From NCBI GenBank assembly GCA_019695185.1, contig JAIBAN010000037.1:1-64000 (forward strand): DNA of 64,000 nt, read 5' to 3'. Positions within the stretch are counted from its first letter, which is position 1. The number at the start of each line of letters is the position of its first letter. The DNA is from Blastocatellia bacterium. GTDB lineage: Bacteria; Acidobacteriota; Blastocatellia; Chloracidobacteriales; Chloracidobacteriaceae. A program made the translations under genes and the position numbers. This document shows, piece after piece, positions 1 through 9,174 of this stretch. The notes beneath the pieces were generated by a model. That model searched no databases. It saw nothing but the letters and a program-made list of their open reading frames with translations, and had not been told where the DNA came from.

Positions 1-1
1 T

Positions 2-262
2 ATGCCCGGTCCAGGCAATCTGGAAATGTATTTGGCCGAACAGATGCGGACTTTGATTCGGGCCCGGCAGGCGCAGGATCAGGCGTTGCGTGAAATTCGC
101 AGCCTGGGAGAGCAACTGACGGTTGGTGACGCACCGGTGCGCGTGCGTGAGCAATATAATCAGGCCTTGCGCAACTGGCAGGAATCACGCCGGGATGGCG
201 TGAATGCCCGCCAAAAGTTACTGGTGGCCATGACTGACCGGAGTGCTTTGGATCGCCACTAG
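2..262 (+). CDS. Hypothetical helical protein, possibly cut by the left edge
   Basis: An open frame of 86 codons begins with an ATG at the second base of the window, so the true start may lie outside. The product is charged and alpha-helical, rich in Arg, Gln and Glu, with no membrane segment, no signal peptide and no motif I recognise. Its stop codon overlaps the stop of the convergent gene at 259-492 by four bases, which leaves no room for a terminator between them. Function unknown. Confidence 0.45.
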   Translation: MPGPGNLEMYLAEQMRTLIRARQAQDQALREIRSLGEQLTVGDAPVRVREQYNQALRNWQESRRDGVNARQKLLVAMTDRSALDRH

Positions 263-492
263 TCGGCCTGCGGGTTGCCCTCCTGGGGCCGTACTTCCCG
301 CAATTTGTCATGTGCCTGGATCATCACACGAACCAATTCCAAAAAATCGTCGTGCAACAAATGGAGCGTGATACCCTGGGCGTAGCAGTCCAGATGGACT
401 AAGTCTGTCTCTGAATCGGTGAAAATATCAAATGAATCTGATTCGGCGAGCAAAATCATCTCGTCCGAGAGTTCGTTTTCACGTGGATCCAT
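259..492 (-). CDS. Small acidic hypothetical protein
   Basis: A 77-residue acidic protein. The ATG at 492 is preceded on the minus strand by a good ribosome binding site (CAGGAGGTTGCC spacing), which supports the start. The first 35 residues are rich in Asp, Glu and Ser. The rest looks like a small alpha/beta fold (a strand around DLVHLDC, then a long helix around DFLELVRVMIQAHDKL). No known family recognised. It is convergent with the upstream plus-strand gene and divergent from the gene at 630. Confidence 0.6.
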   Translation of the reverse strand: MDPRENELSDEMILLAESDSFDIFTDSETDLVHLDCYAQGITLHLLHDDFLELVRVMIQAHDKLREVRPQEGNPQAD

Positions 493-629
493 GGCAACCT
501 CCTGGGAGATTTGTGAAAGAAGAAGTATGAAAGCCTTCTTTCAGGTTTTTGAACCTGGACAGGGGCAATGTGTATCGTGGTAGACTGTCAATCGTCATTA
601 TCACTTCTTTTGAACTGCATACAAAAATT

Positions 630-992
630 ATGGACTCTTCACTTGCCGAAGATATTCGTTCCCTGGCCTCCGAACTGGGCGTCGAGAGTGATTCCTTTTT
701 GCATCACCCGACCAACACTGATGACCCACATTACGCGGAACAAATTGTAGACGGTCTGACCCTGGCGCTGGTGACCTTTTGTTACCACAAGCATCCGCGC
801 GGGGAAAACGTTTATGAATTGATGGACCAAATGGACCTGATTGATGAAAACTCCGAAGAAGCCCAACACCTCCAGATGCGGGCAGAGGAGGCAGCCGCGC
901 TGCAAATCCCTTTTATTGTCAACCTGAATCGGATGTTGGAAGACTACTACCAAATCCGTAAAAAACTGGAAGAAATGTCACCCCGAACGTGA
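630..992 (+). CDS. Hypothetical cytosolic protein
   Basis: A 120-residue acidic protein. The same frame stays open upstream to an ATG at 549, but the N-terminal extension that start would add looks like random coding. The ATG at 630 gives a protein that begins with a plausible amphipathic helix (SLAEDIRSLASELG), so I prefer it. No signal peptide or membrane segment. The C-terminal half is helical with a possible short coiled coil (EDYYQIRKKLEEM). Function unknown. Confidence 0.5.
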   Translation: MDSSLAEDIRSLASELGVESDSFLHHPTNTDDPHYAEQIVDGLTLALVTFCYHKHPRGENVYELMDQMDLIDENSEEAQHLQMRAEEAAALQIPFIVNLNRMLEDYYQIRKKLEEMSPRT

Positions 993-1137
993 CCGGGTGA
1001 CTTTTTCGTTTCCGGTTGTCATATCCCACACAACCAAAATAATTTATCAGCCAATTTGATGTAGTGGAGATGGTCACCCGGTTATCCCATCTCCCGCGTC
1101 AGCTTGCCTTTTTGCCTTCCTCTCTGACTGATTTGCA

Positions 1138-4100
1138 TCACTGTACAATCAAGGTAAAAGGAACCGGTGTTATTGAAGTTGCTGGCGTGCTGGTGCCGGT
1201 CAACTGTAACGAATAGGTGCCGGGCGGTGTATTGGAGGAAGTCGTGACCACCAATTGGGTCGAACCCGGAATGGGAAACGACGAAGGGTTAAAGGAAAAT
1301 GACGAGCCTGCCGGAATTGAACCTGAGATTCCAATTGAAAGGCTGCCGCTGAAATTGCTGGCGGCCACTGACACTGTGTAGCTGGTGCTTTGCCCTCTGA
1401 CTACGGTGCGACTGGTGGGACTCATCGAAAGTGTGACTGTGCCCGGACCGGAGGACTGCACAATCAAAGTGAACGGAACCGGGGTAATGGAAATTGCCGG
1501 AGAACTGGTTCCAGTCAATTGGAACTGATAGGTTCCCGCCGGGGTGCTGGCTGAAGTGGTCACCACCAATTGGGTCGAGCCCGGAATGGGGAACGAAGAC
1601 GGGTTGAAAGCAAAGCTGGTTCCTGCCGGAATTGATCCCGAAATCCCGATGGAAAGACTCCCACTGAAATTGCTGGCGGCCACTGACACCGTGTAACTGG
1701 TACTTTGCCCTTGGGTCACCGTGCGACTGGTGGGACTCATGGAAAGAGTGACGGAAGGTGGGGACGAGGGCTGAATGGTCAATGAAAAATCAGCCTGAGC
1801 CGCAAGGGAACCGTTGAGGAAGGCAACCAGCTTCATGTTGTATGTCCCCGCCGGGGTGGCGGTGGCGGGCTCGTTCACCAACGCGGCTGAGGTGCGGAAC
1901 GTGAGTGTGGAGGTACAGGGGAAGCTTGAACAGCCGGAAGGGCTGAAGCTGAAAGTGGTGGCTGGTGGAATGTCTCCCTGAACGTCAACCTGAAGATTGG
2001 CACCGGGTGCGTTTTTGACATCCAGGACCACCGTGTAACTGGCGCTTTGACCGGCCTGGATGGTGCGAGTTGAGGGAGTGACCGACAGGGTTACCACCGG
2101 TGGTGGTGGAGGGTCCGTCACAACCAATAAAAATTCGCTTGAATCAACCACCGTCGCTCCGGTTGCAATGCCACTGGCAATCAGCTTGTAAGTCCCAGGT
2201 GTCGTTTGGCTGGCGCTGGTAAACACCGAAAGGGTTGATTCATTCCCGGCGGTGACTGATGGCGCATAGGCAAAGGTGATTCCGGGTGCGGAAGCCGAAG
2301 TGGTTTTCAGTCTCAGCGTGACAAAGCCGGTGAAATTGGTCCGGGCCAAACTGACTACATAATTGGCGGTGTTGCCTGCTGGAACGGTGATTGAGGTTGG
2401 GCTGGCGGAAAGGGAAACGGAAGGATTCCCCCCATTGCCTCCGGCTTTCACCGTAATCACAAATTGGGTTGCCCGGACCAAAGCCCCCGGCAATGACCCG
2501 ATGAGGGTAATGGTAAAGGTTCCTTCCGGGGTTGAAGTTGTCGTGGCGATGGTCAATTGGGTCGAATTTCCGCTCACTGGATTGGTGGAAAATGTCGCCG
2601 TCGCGCCAGAGGGGAGCCCTGAAACCGAAATATTGACTGGTCCTGGCGCACTGGTCCGATTGAGATTGATGGTATAGGTCAGATTTTGTCCGGGAGCCAC
2701 GGTTTGCAGGTCGCTGGGGGAAGTTGACAAAATCACGATTCCGGGGGCAGTGACCGTTAAGGTCAAGGGAGTTGGGGTGACGGAAATGTTTGGGGCGCTT
2801 CCCGTCACAGTCAGGTTATAGTTCCCTGCAGGCGTGGTGTCTCCCACTGAGACGGTCAGGAGCGTGCCACTCAACAACGTCGGGTTGGGGGTAAACTGGG
2901 CTGTGGCACCAGTTGGCAGGCCGCTTACCGAGAGATTGACCGGGGCTTGATTGGCCTGACGGTCAATGCTGATTGTATATCGGGCGTCCTCACCTTGGGG
3001 AACCGTGCGGTTTGACGGGAAGGCGCTCAAGGCTATGCTTGGTGTCGCAGCCTGCCCGGTGACAGTCAGATTGGTGGTGGCCAACCCTCCTCTTGTAATT
3101 GCTGAAATGGTTAAAGTTCCGGCAAATTGCTGGGGGGGCAGGGTAAAGGTAATCAGACGGGAATTCACCACCCTGACATCCCGAATTTGATTCCGTCCCA
3201 CGAAAATCTGGGTGTTATCCAGAAAATTGGTTCCCATCAAAACAACTGGGGTTCCCGTGGAACCGGTGGCAACCTGGTTTGGTCCGATACTTGTGATGGT
3301 CGGGGAAGCAGTGCGGAATTGGAAAAACTGACCCGTGGCTCCATCCAGGACAAAAACAGAGTTATCCGTAACGGCAATCCCGACCGGGTTTTGAATGGTT
3401 CCCGGAGGGGTCAATTCAGTTGTGGTAATTTTGTCGCCATTGACAGTGACAATGAAAACAGTTCCGGCTGCTGCGATGTAAAGATTGCCTGCGCGGTCCT
3501 GGGCAATGGCGGATGGGCGGGCGTTTTGGAAAGGTTCTTCCTCGGTCTGGGGCTGGATTCCGCCAAATTTGACATTGACAGTTGGTTCAGCCACACCGCT
3601 GGATTGGGAAATTGATTTCACCGTCCCGCTGCCGACCGCAATTTGTCGTACAAAGGCACTGTTTTCCGTCACATTGAGAATCGTGTCTGAAAGTGTGATT
3701 TTTTGGGGTGTGTTAAATCGGGCGGTGGCGGCGGTTCCATCCTGGGTTCCGCTTTGTCCAAGCCCTCCAGCCAACAGGCGGACGGTAGTCGAGTTTTTAT
3801 TGACCGTGGCCTGCCAGATGACATGGTTGACAGCATCGGAAATATACAGGTCTTCGTTGGAGTCAATCGCCACGTCACGCGGCCCCCAACTGGTCACGCT
3901 GGCTGCCACTGCCTGAATGTCGCTCAGGCTCACGACGGTTCTGACATCGCCGGTTCCCGGATTGATACGGCGCACCGATTGGTTGTTGGTATCGGCCAAG
4001 TAAACCTGACCTCCGATTCCAACTCCCAAGGGGGCGTTGAAAAGGGCTGCAGTGGCTGTCCCATCGGAATTCCCGGAGGTGCCCGAACGACCCGAAAAAT

Positions 4101-4899
4101 CACTCATGGATTGCAGCGGACGGCGAATCCGCAAGACATGTTTTTGAAAATCGGAAGCAAAGAAATTGCCGGTGGCACCTTGGACCTCAAGGTCGCTGTT
4201 GCCAAAAATTCCTGAGGTTTCAGTTGTCACATCGTTGACGGCAAAGGTGGCCATGGCGGTGATGTTTTGACCGGCCGAAACTGTAATCGTGGCGGACCCA
4301 CGGGCTGTGCCAGTGACCACTCCGGCAGTGGAAACGTTGGCAATGGCGGTGTTGTCACTGGAAAATGTGACCGGGGCTCCCGGAATTGGTTGTCCGTTTT
4401 GGTCAAGGACTGAAACTTGCAGGGTTGTTGTCCCCCCGGTGTTGACCGTGAATGATTTAGGGCTGGTAATTGTGACCGAAGTGGGGGTTGCCTGGGGTGA
4501 CCCCGCTCCAACAATAAATTTGATGGTATTGGAAGTCTGGCCGCTTGGTGAAACGACGTTGATGTCATACGAGATGTCATTTTGAAACAGGGAGTCTGGT
4601 GCCCCTTTGATGACGATTTTCGTGTCGTTTTTAATTTTGGCCGTGACCGGGGTAGTGTTGAAGAAAACGGTTGAGTTGGCCTGGAACCCACTGCCTTTGA
4701 TCGTGATTTTAGCCGGGGTCTGGCCTCTGGGAGTGGTTCCTGGGGAAATCGAGTTGATGACAGGCGGTGATTGCAGGAAATTCAGAGAACTGCTGGCCGC
4801 CTGGACCGGATGCAAACGGGTTAATGAATGACTTAATCCAAATGCCAATGCAAGAGTAAGAATCCCCAATACGAATATCGAATAAACAGGCTTTTTCAT
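1138..4899 (-). CDS. Large secreted IPT/Big_2/NHL/Ig-repeat protein
   Basis: A 1253-residue exported protein, probably on the cell surface. Residues 1-35 are a Sec signal peptide (MKKP start, hydrophobic core, AQA-like cleavage region). In order follow an IPT/TIG domain (about 48-130), a bacterial Ig-like Big_2 domain (about 145-222), an NHL-type beta-propeller (about 225-530) with repeated 'AD..N..VRRI' and 'GPRDVAID' blocks, a second IPT/TIG domain (about 536-620) and a run of Ig-like repeats of about 90-100 residues to the end. The last two repeats are nearly identical (shared SMSPTSRTV and NFSGSLSIGISGSIPAG blocks), which suggests recent duplication. The architecture matches the larger protein at 9535-14097, so the two are paralogues. 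NHL propellers and Ig repeats usually bind proteins or glycans; no catalytic motif is visible. The start is the ATG at 4899, just before the lysine-rich signal. Confidence 0.85.
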   Translation of the reverse strand: MKKPVYSIFVLGILTLALAFGLSHSLTRLHPVQAASSSLNFLQSPPVINSISPGTTPRGQTPAKITIKGSGFQANSTVFFNTTPVTAKIKNDTKIVIKGAPDSLFQNDISYDINVVSPSGQTSNTIKFIVGAGSPQATPTSVTITSPKSFTVNTGGTTTLQVSVLDQNGQPIPGAPVTFSSDNTAIANVSTAGVVTGTARGSATITVSAGQNITAMATFAVNDVTTETSGIFGNSDLEVQGATGNFFASDFQKHVLRIRRPLQSMSDFSGRSGTSGNSDGTATAALFNAPLGVGIGGQVYLADTNNQSVRRINPGTGDVRTVVSLSDIQAVAASVTSWGPRDVAIDSNEDLYISDAVNHVIWQATVNKNSTTVRLLAGGLGQSGTQDGTAATARFNTPQKITLSDTILNVTENSAFVRQIAVGSGTVKSISQSSGVAEPTVNVKFGGIQPQTEEEPFQNARPSAIAQDRAGNLYIAAAGTVFIVTVNGDKITTTELTPPGTIQNPVGIAVTDNSVFVLDGATGQFFQFRTASPTITSIGPNQVATGSTGTPVVLMGTNFLDNTQIFVGRNQIRDVRVVNSRLITFTLPPQQFAGTLTISAITRGGLATTNLTVTGQAATPSIALSAFPSNRTVPQGEDARYTISIDRQANQAPVNLSVSGLPTGATAQFTPNPTLLSGTLLTVSVGDTTPAGNYNLTVTGSAPNISVTPTPLTLTVTAPGIVILSTSPSDLQTVAPGQNLTYTINLNRTSAPGPVNISVSGLPSGATATFSTNPVSGNSTQLTIATTTSTPEGTFTITLIGSLPGALVRATQFVITVKAGGNGGNPSVSLSASPTSITVPAGNTANYVVSLARTNFTGFVTLRLKTTSASAPGITFAYAPSVTAGNESTLSVFTSASQTTPGTYKLIASGIATGATVVDSSEFLLVVTDPPPPPVVTLSVTPSTRTIQAGQSASYTVVLDVKNAPGANLQVDVQGDIPPATTFSFSPSGCSSFPCTSTLTFRTSAALVNEPATATPAGTYNMKLVAFLNGSLAAQADFSLTIQPSSPPSVTLSMSPTSRTVTQGQSTSYTVSVAASNFSGSLSIGISGSIPAGTSFAFNPSSFPIPGSTQLVVTTSASTPAGTYQFQLTGTSSPAISITPVPFTLIVQSSGPGTVTLSMSPTSRTVVRGQSTSYTVSVAASNFSGSLSIGISGSIPAGSSFSFNPSSFPIPGSTQLVVTTSSNTPPGTYSLQLTGTSTPATSITPVPFTLIVQ

Positions 4900-5184
4900 A
4901 GGTTGTAACTCCTCAAGTTTGAGTGGAAAGCCGCATATATAATTTGAATTGTTTCACTAAAAACGTGCCTTGTACAGTCTGATGGAATACGGTTCCCAGA
5001 GGTTGATTGGGTTTCTTTGGAATATGGCCCTTTGGTGACTCTTTTCAGTTGTAAAACCTGGGGCAGGGCAACCAACCTGTCTTCCTCGCCACCTAAATTC
5101 ACCTTCCAGACTTGACGGGCTTTTTCCTTTTATGATGGATTGAGTTCGCAAATCGTTTTATTTCCAACTCATTTTGGAGGGTTC
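4900..5184. other. Divergent intergenic region
   Basis: About 285 bases between the starts of the divergent genes at 4899 and 5185. It must hold promoters for both, but I could not pick convincing -35/-10 pairs. A clear Shine-Dalgarno (GGAGG at 5176-5180) serves the plus-strand gene. No RNA structure or repeat was seen. Confidence 0.4.
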
Positions 5185-5631
5185 ATGAAAAAGATCATTG
5201 GAATTGGTGTTGTGTGTTCACTGCTGCTGGTTTTGACCGGAACCGGGGGCACCGCGTGGGCACAGGAAGGCAAGCACGAAAAAAAGCACGAGGTTCACAA
5301 TAAAATTCATTCCTGGAAACAGTTGGATGAATACCATGATGTAATGGCTGCCACGTTCCATCCGATGGAGGAAGGCAATCTCAAGCCGATTCGGTCCCGT
5401 GCCGATGAACTGGCCCTCAAGGCGACGAACTGGGCGAAATCAACCCCGCCTAAGGAATTTGACCGTCCCGAAATCAAGCAAAACCTGACTGCCCTCGAAA
5501 CGGAATCCAAGGCACTGGCCGCACTGGTCGGAAAGAAGGCCACGGATGAGGAAATCAAAAAATCCCTCACGGCTCTGCATGACCGGTTCCACCAAATCGT
5601 CGGGCAATGCCGGGATGCTGCCAAGAAATAA
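5185..5631 (+). CDS. Small exported helical protein
   Basis: A 148-residue exported protein. The chosen ATG at 5185 follows GGAGG by four bases and gives a clear Sec signal peptide (MKKIIGIG start, hydrophobic stretch, cleavage after AWA). The open frame extends further upstream but without a good start. The mature part is highly charged and alpha-helical, with a His/Lys-rich N terminus (HEKKHEVHNKIHSW) that could bind metal. It resembles four-helix-bundle periplasmic proteins of the cytochrome c-prime kind in general shape but has no CXXCH, so haem binding is not supported. It is followed by a hairpin and then the NosL-like lipoprotein gene, so a shared role in periplasmic metal handling is possible. 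Confidence 0.7.
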   Translation: MKKIIGIGVVCSLLLVLTGTGGTAWAQEGKHEKKHEVHNKIHSWKQLDEYHDVMAATFHPMEEGNLKPIRSRADELALKATNWAKSTPPKEFDRPEIKQNLTALETESKALAALVGKKATDEEIKKSLTALHDRFHQIVGQCRDAAKK

Positions 5632-5644
5632 CCTGTTATTGGCA

Positions 5645-5701
5645 CGGGTGGAGGAGGTTGGGTCGAAGGTTTTCCTGAGCTGACCCAAGCCACCCTCCAC
5701 C
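5645..5701 (+). terminator. Imperfect hairpin between two plus-strand genes
   Basis: The arms GGTGGAGG...TTGGGTC and GACCCAA...CCCTCCACC are complementary with small bulges. There is no strong T-run after it, so it may be a weak terminator or an RNA-stabilising hairpin rather than a full stop. Confidence 0.4.
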
Positions 5702-5738
5702 GGTCGCCATTTTTTCCTGTTTCAGGAAGGCCGACGCC

Positions 5739-6299
5739 ATGTCCGGATTTTTCCGTACCCCTCATTTCAAATCTGGTTTTCCCCCTTTTTCCGTTGGGTT
5801 GCTGTTGTTTTTTCTGGCGAGTCTGTTCGTTGGATGCCAGGCACCCGGTAATCAGCCACCAACCCTGAACCGGACCCCTCCCTCACCTGTGACACAAACA
5901 CCTCAACCCCCTTTACAGCAACAGGAAGCAAGCTGTGCCGTGTGTAGTATGCCGGCTGGCAATGACTGCGAAAACCGGTTTTTGACCGCTCTGCCTGAGC
6001 GAAAGTTTATTGCTTTGTGTTCCGCCATTTGTGCCACCTCGTTTGTGGCAAAAAATCCGGCTGCCCTGGATGAACTCGAAGTGCTTGATTTTCAGACCAG
6101 GAAACTGGTTCCGGCGAAAGCAGCCTTTTATCTGATTGATTCAAAGCTGGAGGTGCTTGGTGCCATGCCTCCGACGGTGGCCGCCTTTGGGGAAAAGACA
6201 AGTGCCGAAGCTGCCAAGAAGAAAAACGGAGGGATGGTTCTGGATTGGAACTCCCTGCTTGAAAAGCTCAAAAAAAGCCCGGAATTTCAAAACCATTGA
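5739..6299 (+). CDS. NosL-like lipoprotein
   Basis: A 186-residue lipoprotein. The N terminus is a signal peptide ending in a lipobox (LFVGC, Cys at about residue 32), followed by a Pro/Thr/Gln-rich linker. The folded part starts with CAVCSMPAG and continues with further Cys residues (NDCENRF, LCSAICATSF), then a domain with 'PAKAAFYLIDSKLEVLGAMPPTVAAFG' features and a GGMVLDW end. This order (CxxCxM, Cys-containing strand, A-x-Y-hydrophobic-DS, MG/MP-x-x-x-AFG, GG-hydrophobic) is that of the NosL family, whose founding member is an outer-membrane Cu(I)-binding lipoprotein that helps nitrous-oxide reductase maturation. No nos genes are nearby, so a more general copper or redox role is likely here. 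The extra Cys residues are unusual. Confidence 0.6.
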   Translation: MSGFFRTPHFKSGFPPFSVGLLLFFLASLFVGCQAPGNQPPTLNRTPPSPVTQTPQPPLQQQEASCAVCSMPAGNDCENRFLTALPERKFIALCSAICATSFVAKNPAALDELEVLDFQTRKLVPAKAAFYLIDSKLEVLGAMPPTVAAFGEKTSAEAAKKKNGGMVLDWNSLLEKLKKSPEFQNH

Positions 6300-6404
6300 C
6301 AGAAACATCTGCCAGTGCAGCCTGATCCGAAATTTTCAGGCAGAGCGGGAGGGTGAAAGCGGACCCCTTGGGTGCAGAATGCAAGATGAGTCGCTGCAAT
6401 ATCG

Positions 6405-8261
6405 TTACCGGTGGGAAAGCTCAATTACGCCAATCAATGGGTCCTGGGTGGATTTGAGGTACGTTTCGTAATCCAGGTTCTCCACTGATACTTGCGCCGG
6501 ATGAGTTTTCCTCCAGGATTGATAGGTGGCTTTTTCGCTGTCTGTCAAGACCACTGTTTCCTGTTCCGCGCGGGAACGAGGCAAGGCCTCAAAAAATTCC
6601 ACCGGACCCTTCGACTGAATCACCACAAACCGGTCTGAACCAACCACATTATCAAACTTGAACCACATTTTCGGCAGGGAAATTTCCTCCTGAGCCAAAA
6701 CCTTTGATGCTCCCCTGCGCAGATGCCTGGCTGGAAACAGCAGAATGACCTGTCCGTTGGGTGATTCATTCAGAATATACAGGTGCCCTTCAGTGGAAGG
6801 TTGGGCAAAAAATTTGAATTTGTTGCCAGAGCGATACACTTCCCGGCCTGAAGAATAGAACGGCTTGCCTTTTCCATCATCCACCCGCAACCGGTATCGC
6901 AAGGTCAACAGGACTGCCGGGGTGACCGGGGGAGGTGTCGGTGGATTCTGCACCACTGGATTGGAGAGCGGTGACTGGTTCAGGTACTGAAGTCCCCAGA
7001 GTCCGCCCACAACCAAAACCAGTATCAGGGCTGCACCAGCCAGCCAGCGCATGGGAGAAAAAGTGGCTGATGGTAAAACAACCTGCACCTGCAATTGCTC
7101 CGGATTGAGTACGATACGATTTGGGGCAGTCGTGGCGGATTCCAAAAGGGGCATGCCCGGTGGCCTTGGGGCTGCCTCTTTGGCGTTGACATTGGGTGGT
7201 TGCCCCGAAGGATCCAAGGTCATTTCCGGGTCTTCCGGAAGAACTGCCTGGGCACCTGAAAATTTAGCGGTTTCAGCCCGGTCCAGCCGGGCCGGTTTGG
7301 CTTCAGCCGAGGCCGGGGATTTTGCTTCAACCACAGCTACTGGTTGGGCCAAAACCACATTGGGTCTGACCGCCGGGTTTTTCCCTGAACTTGAAAACGC
7401 AAGGCTCAGGGCCGTACAAAAGGCCCTGGGAGTTTGGTACCGGTCCGAAGGTTCATAGCTCAGGGCTTTGGAAATAACGGTTTCGACTTTTTCAGGGAGG
7501 TCCGGACGCAATTTGCGCACAGGAGTTGCCCCGTTTCTTTGTTTGCGCTCAATGGCCAGAATGGTAGGTTCCCGAAACGGGGCCGCCCCGGCCAGCATTT
7601 GATAAGCAACCACGGCCAGTGCCCAGAGGTCCATCATGGGGGAAGGCTGGGCCCCCTGCAACTGCTCCGGTGAAGAATACCAAGGCGTTCCAATGCTGGA
7701 GCCGTCGGCGGTCAAGGCACTGTTGATGACCGAGTTCTCAATCCGGGCAATGCCAAAATCAATGATTTTAACCTGTCTCGTGCCACCTGAAAGGGTTTGC
7801 AGCATGATATTGGAAGGCTTCAAATCACGATGGATGATACCTTCGCTATGGATAGCCTCCAGCGCCGCCCCAATTTGGTTGACAATGGAAAGCACTTCTT
7901 GCAGGGGCAGGGTCTGTCGTTGTTTCAATACCTTGTCGAGCGGGTCGCCGGCTATGTATTCCTGGACCAGAAACAGGCTCCCATCCTCTGTCTCGCCGCT
8001 GTCAATGATTTGAACAATATTTGGATGGGTAATGCGCAGGTAGGCTTCCTTTTCCCGTTCCATCCTTTGTTTGGCTTTGGGGCCGAATTTCTCGATGAAT
8101 TTGGCATTGATGACCTTGATGGCCACCATGCGGTCCAGATTTCTTGAGTCAAAGGCACGAAAAACCGCCCCCATCCCGCCTTCACCAATTTTTGCGTCAA
8201 TACGGTAACGGGTGGCCAGCAATGAACCAATTTGAAATGGAAAGGGGTCAGGAGTGGACAT
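6405..8261 (-). CDS. PknB-type Ser/Thr protein kinase with DUF4384 tail
   Basis: A 618-residue membrane-anchored kinase. Residues about 13-285 hold the full Hanks-type kinase core: glycine loop GEGGMGAVF, VAIKVI lysine, catalytic HRDLKPSNIM, DFGIAR magnesium loop and an SxGTPWYSSPEQ activation segment. A Pro/Ala-rich linker follows. A single membrane helix lies near 404-425 (LAGAALILVLVVGGLWG). The part outside the membrane (about 455-560) looks like DUF4384, a beta-rich domain with 'LYILNESPNGQVILLFP' character that is common in acidobacterial kinases. A similar DUF4384 protein is encoded just downstream at 8401-9174. The kinase presumably phosphorylates cytosolic targets in response to an envelope signal sensed by DUF4384; the signal is unknown. 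All catalytic residues are present. Confidence 0.9.
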   Translation of the reverse strand: MSTPDPFPFQIGSLLATRYRIDAKIGEGGMGAVFRAFDSRNLDRMVAIKVINAKFIEKFGPKAKQRMEREKEAYLRITHPNIVQIIDSGETEDGSLFLVQEYIAGDPLDKVLKQRQTLPLQEVLSIVNQIGAALEAIHSEGIIHRDLKPSNIMLQTLSGGTRQVKIIDFGIARIENSVINSALTADGSSIGTPWYSSPEQLQGAQPSPMMDLWALAVVAYQMLAGAAPFREPTILAIERKQRNGATPVRKLRPDLPEKVETVISKALSYEPSDRYQTPRAFCTALSLAFSSSGKNPAVRPNVVLAQPVAVVEAKSPASAEAKPARLDRAETAKFSGAQAVLPEDPEMTLDPSGQPPNVNAKEAAPRPPGMPLLESATTAPNRIVLNPEQLQVQVVLPSATFSPMRWLAGAALILVLVVGGLWGLQYLNQSPLSNPVVQNPPTPPPVTPAVLLTLRYRLRVDDGKGKPFYSSGREVYRSGNKFKFFAQPSTEGHLYILNESPNGQVILLFPARHLRRGASKVLAQEEISLPKMWFKFDNVVGSDRFVVIQSKGPVEFFEALPRSRAEQETVVLTDSEKATYQSWRKTHPAQVSVENLDYETYLKSTQDPLIGVIELSHR

Positions 8262-8270
8262 TCAGGGAGT

Positions 8271-8400
8271 TTTGAGTTTTGAGTTTTGAGTTTTGAGTTT
8301 CAGGAAAACCTTAACATGAAGCAAAAAAGGTTTGGAAAAAGGGCTTCTGATGGGATGAGCCGATCCGGAGCCGAACTCAAAACTCAAAACTCAAAACTGT
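8271..8400. repeat. Inverted pair of heptamer tandem repeats
   Basis: A run of about four TTTTGAG-type heptamers (about 8271-8301) faces a run of the complementary heptamer CAAAACT (about 8373-8399), with roughly 70 bases between. The two runs can pair into a long A/T-rich hairpin between the DUF4384 gene and the kinase gene, both on the minus strand. Confidence 0.75.
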
Positions 8401-9174
8401 TTAACGGACATGCTTGATGTCAATTTCGGCTTTGAGTAAGTCGCCTCGGTTGGCAAAATACAAAGCCAGGGTTTCACGTGAAGGAAGATATACTTCTTCC
8501 TGGGAAATGGTCTTATATTGACGCCGGTTCAATTCAGCCGCCAGCACCTGGGTCAGGTTGGCGGTGGGGTCTTCAAAACCGGTGATTCGGTCGGGACTGA
8601 AAAGCACTGTCAGACGGTCCACACCCGGAGGCGGGTCAATCCGCAGGGCTCCAATCATAACCGGTGTTTCCGGAACCACCGCCGCACTTTGGCCAGGGTC
8701 CGGATAGATTAAAGTCCTGGTCTTATCATCCGACCCAAGATTGACGACATACAGGTAACCGGGTTTTGAAACCTCAAAGAGCAGATACAAAATATCGCCT
8801 TCCCGAAAATTCCCTTGCGGGTCGGTCAAGCCATAGGGTTTCCCGTCTTTGGGTTTTTCCAGTTTGGTCAGATTGCGACCAACATCATACCCAGCCGGTG
8901 TTTCCCGTCCCCGCGACATCACACAAAACCGGAGCGCCGTCACCTTTTCCCGTCCTGCCGGTTTGGCCAGGGGTTCGGCCGGAGCCGCTGGAATCGGCGG
9001 GCGTTGGGGAACTTTGGTCCGTTTCCGCGTCCGGGTGTTGGAGGATGCTTTTTGCTGGGTCTGGGTATCAAAAATTCCCCGTGGCGTATCATCCTCCGGA
9101 GCCTGAGCTGCTGCCGGAGCAACCCCGAACAGCACGATTGCCAATAGCCAAACCAATTTTCTCAGCCTGATCAT
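8401..9174 (-). CDS. Exported DUF4384-domain protein
   Basis: A 257-residue exported protein. The start is set at the ATG whose complement is at 9172-9174, because it gives a clean Sec signal peptide (MIRLRKLVWLLAIVLFG, cleavage after AAA). The frame remains open upstream to 9249, but that start adds 25 unlikely residues before the signal. After a Lys/Arg/Pro-rich linker, residues about 90-240 form a DUF4384-like domain with 'GDILYLLFEVSKPGYLYVVNLGSDDKTR' character, the same fold as the tail of the adjacent kinase. It ends with a short segment on 'SRETLALYFANRGDLLKAEI'. It likely works with the kinase in envelope sensing; this is inference from shared domain and adjacency. Confidence 0.75.
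   Translation of the reverse strand: MIRLRKLVWLLAIVLFGVAPAAAQAPEDDTPRGIFDTQTQQKASSNTRTRKRTKVPQRPPIPAAPAEPLAKPAGREKVTALRFCVMSRGRETPAGYDVGRNLTKLEKPKDGKPYGLTDPQGNFREGDILYLLFEVSKPGYLYVVNLGSDDKTRTLIYPDPGQSAAVVPETPVMIGALRIDPPPGVDRLTVLFSPDRITGFEDPTANLTQVLAAELNRRQYKTISQEEVYLPSRETLALYFANRGDLLKAEIDIKHVR

Noticed and set aside
8271-8400. CRISPR array
   Set aside because: The units are only seven bases, with no spacers, and no cas gene is in the window. The same holds for the other heptamer runs.
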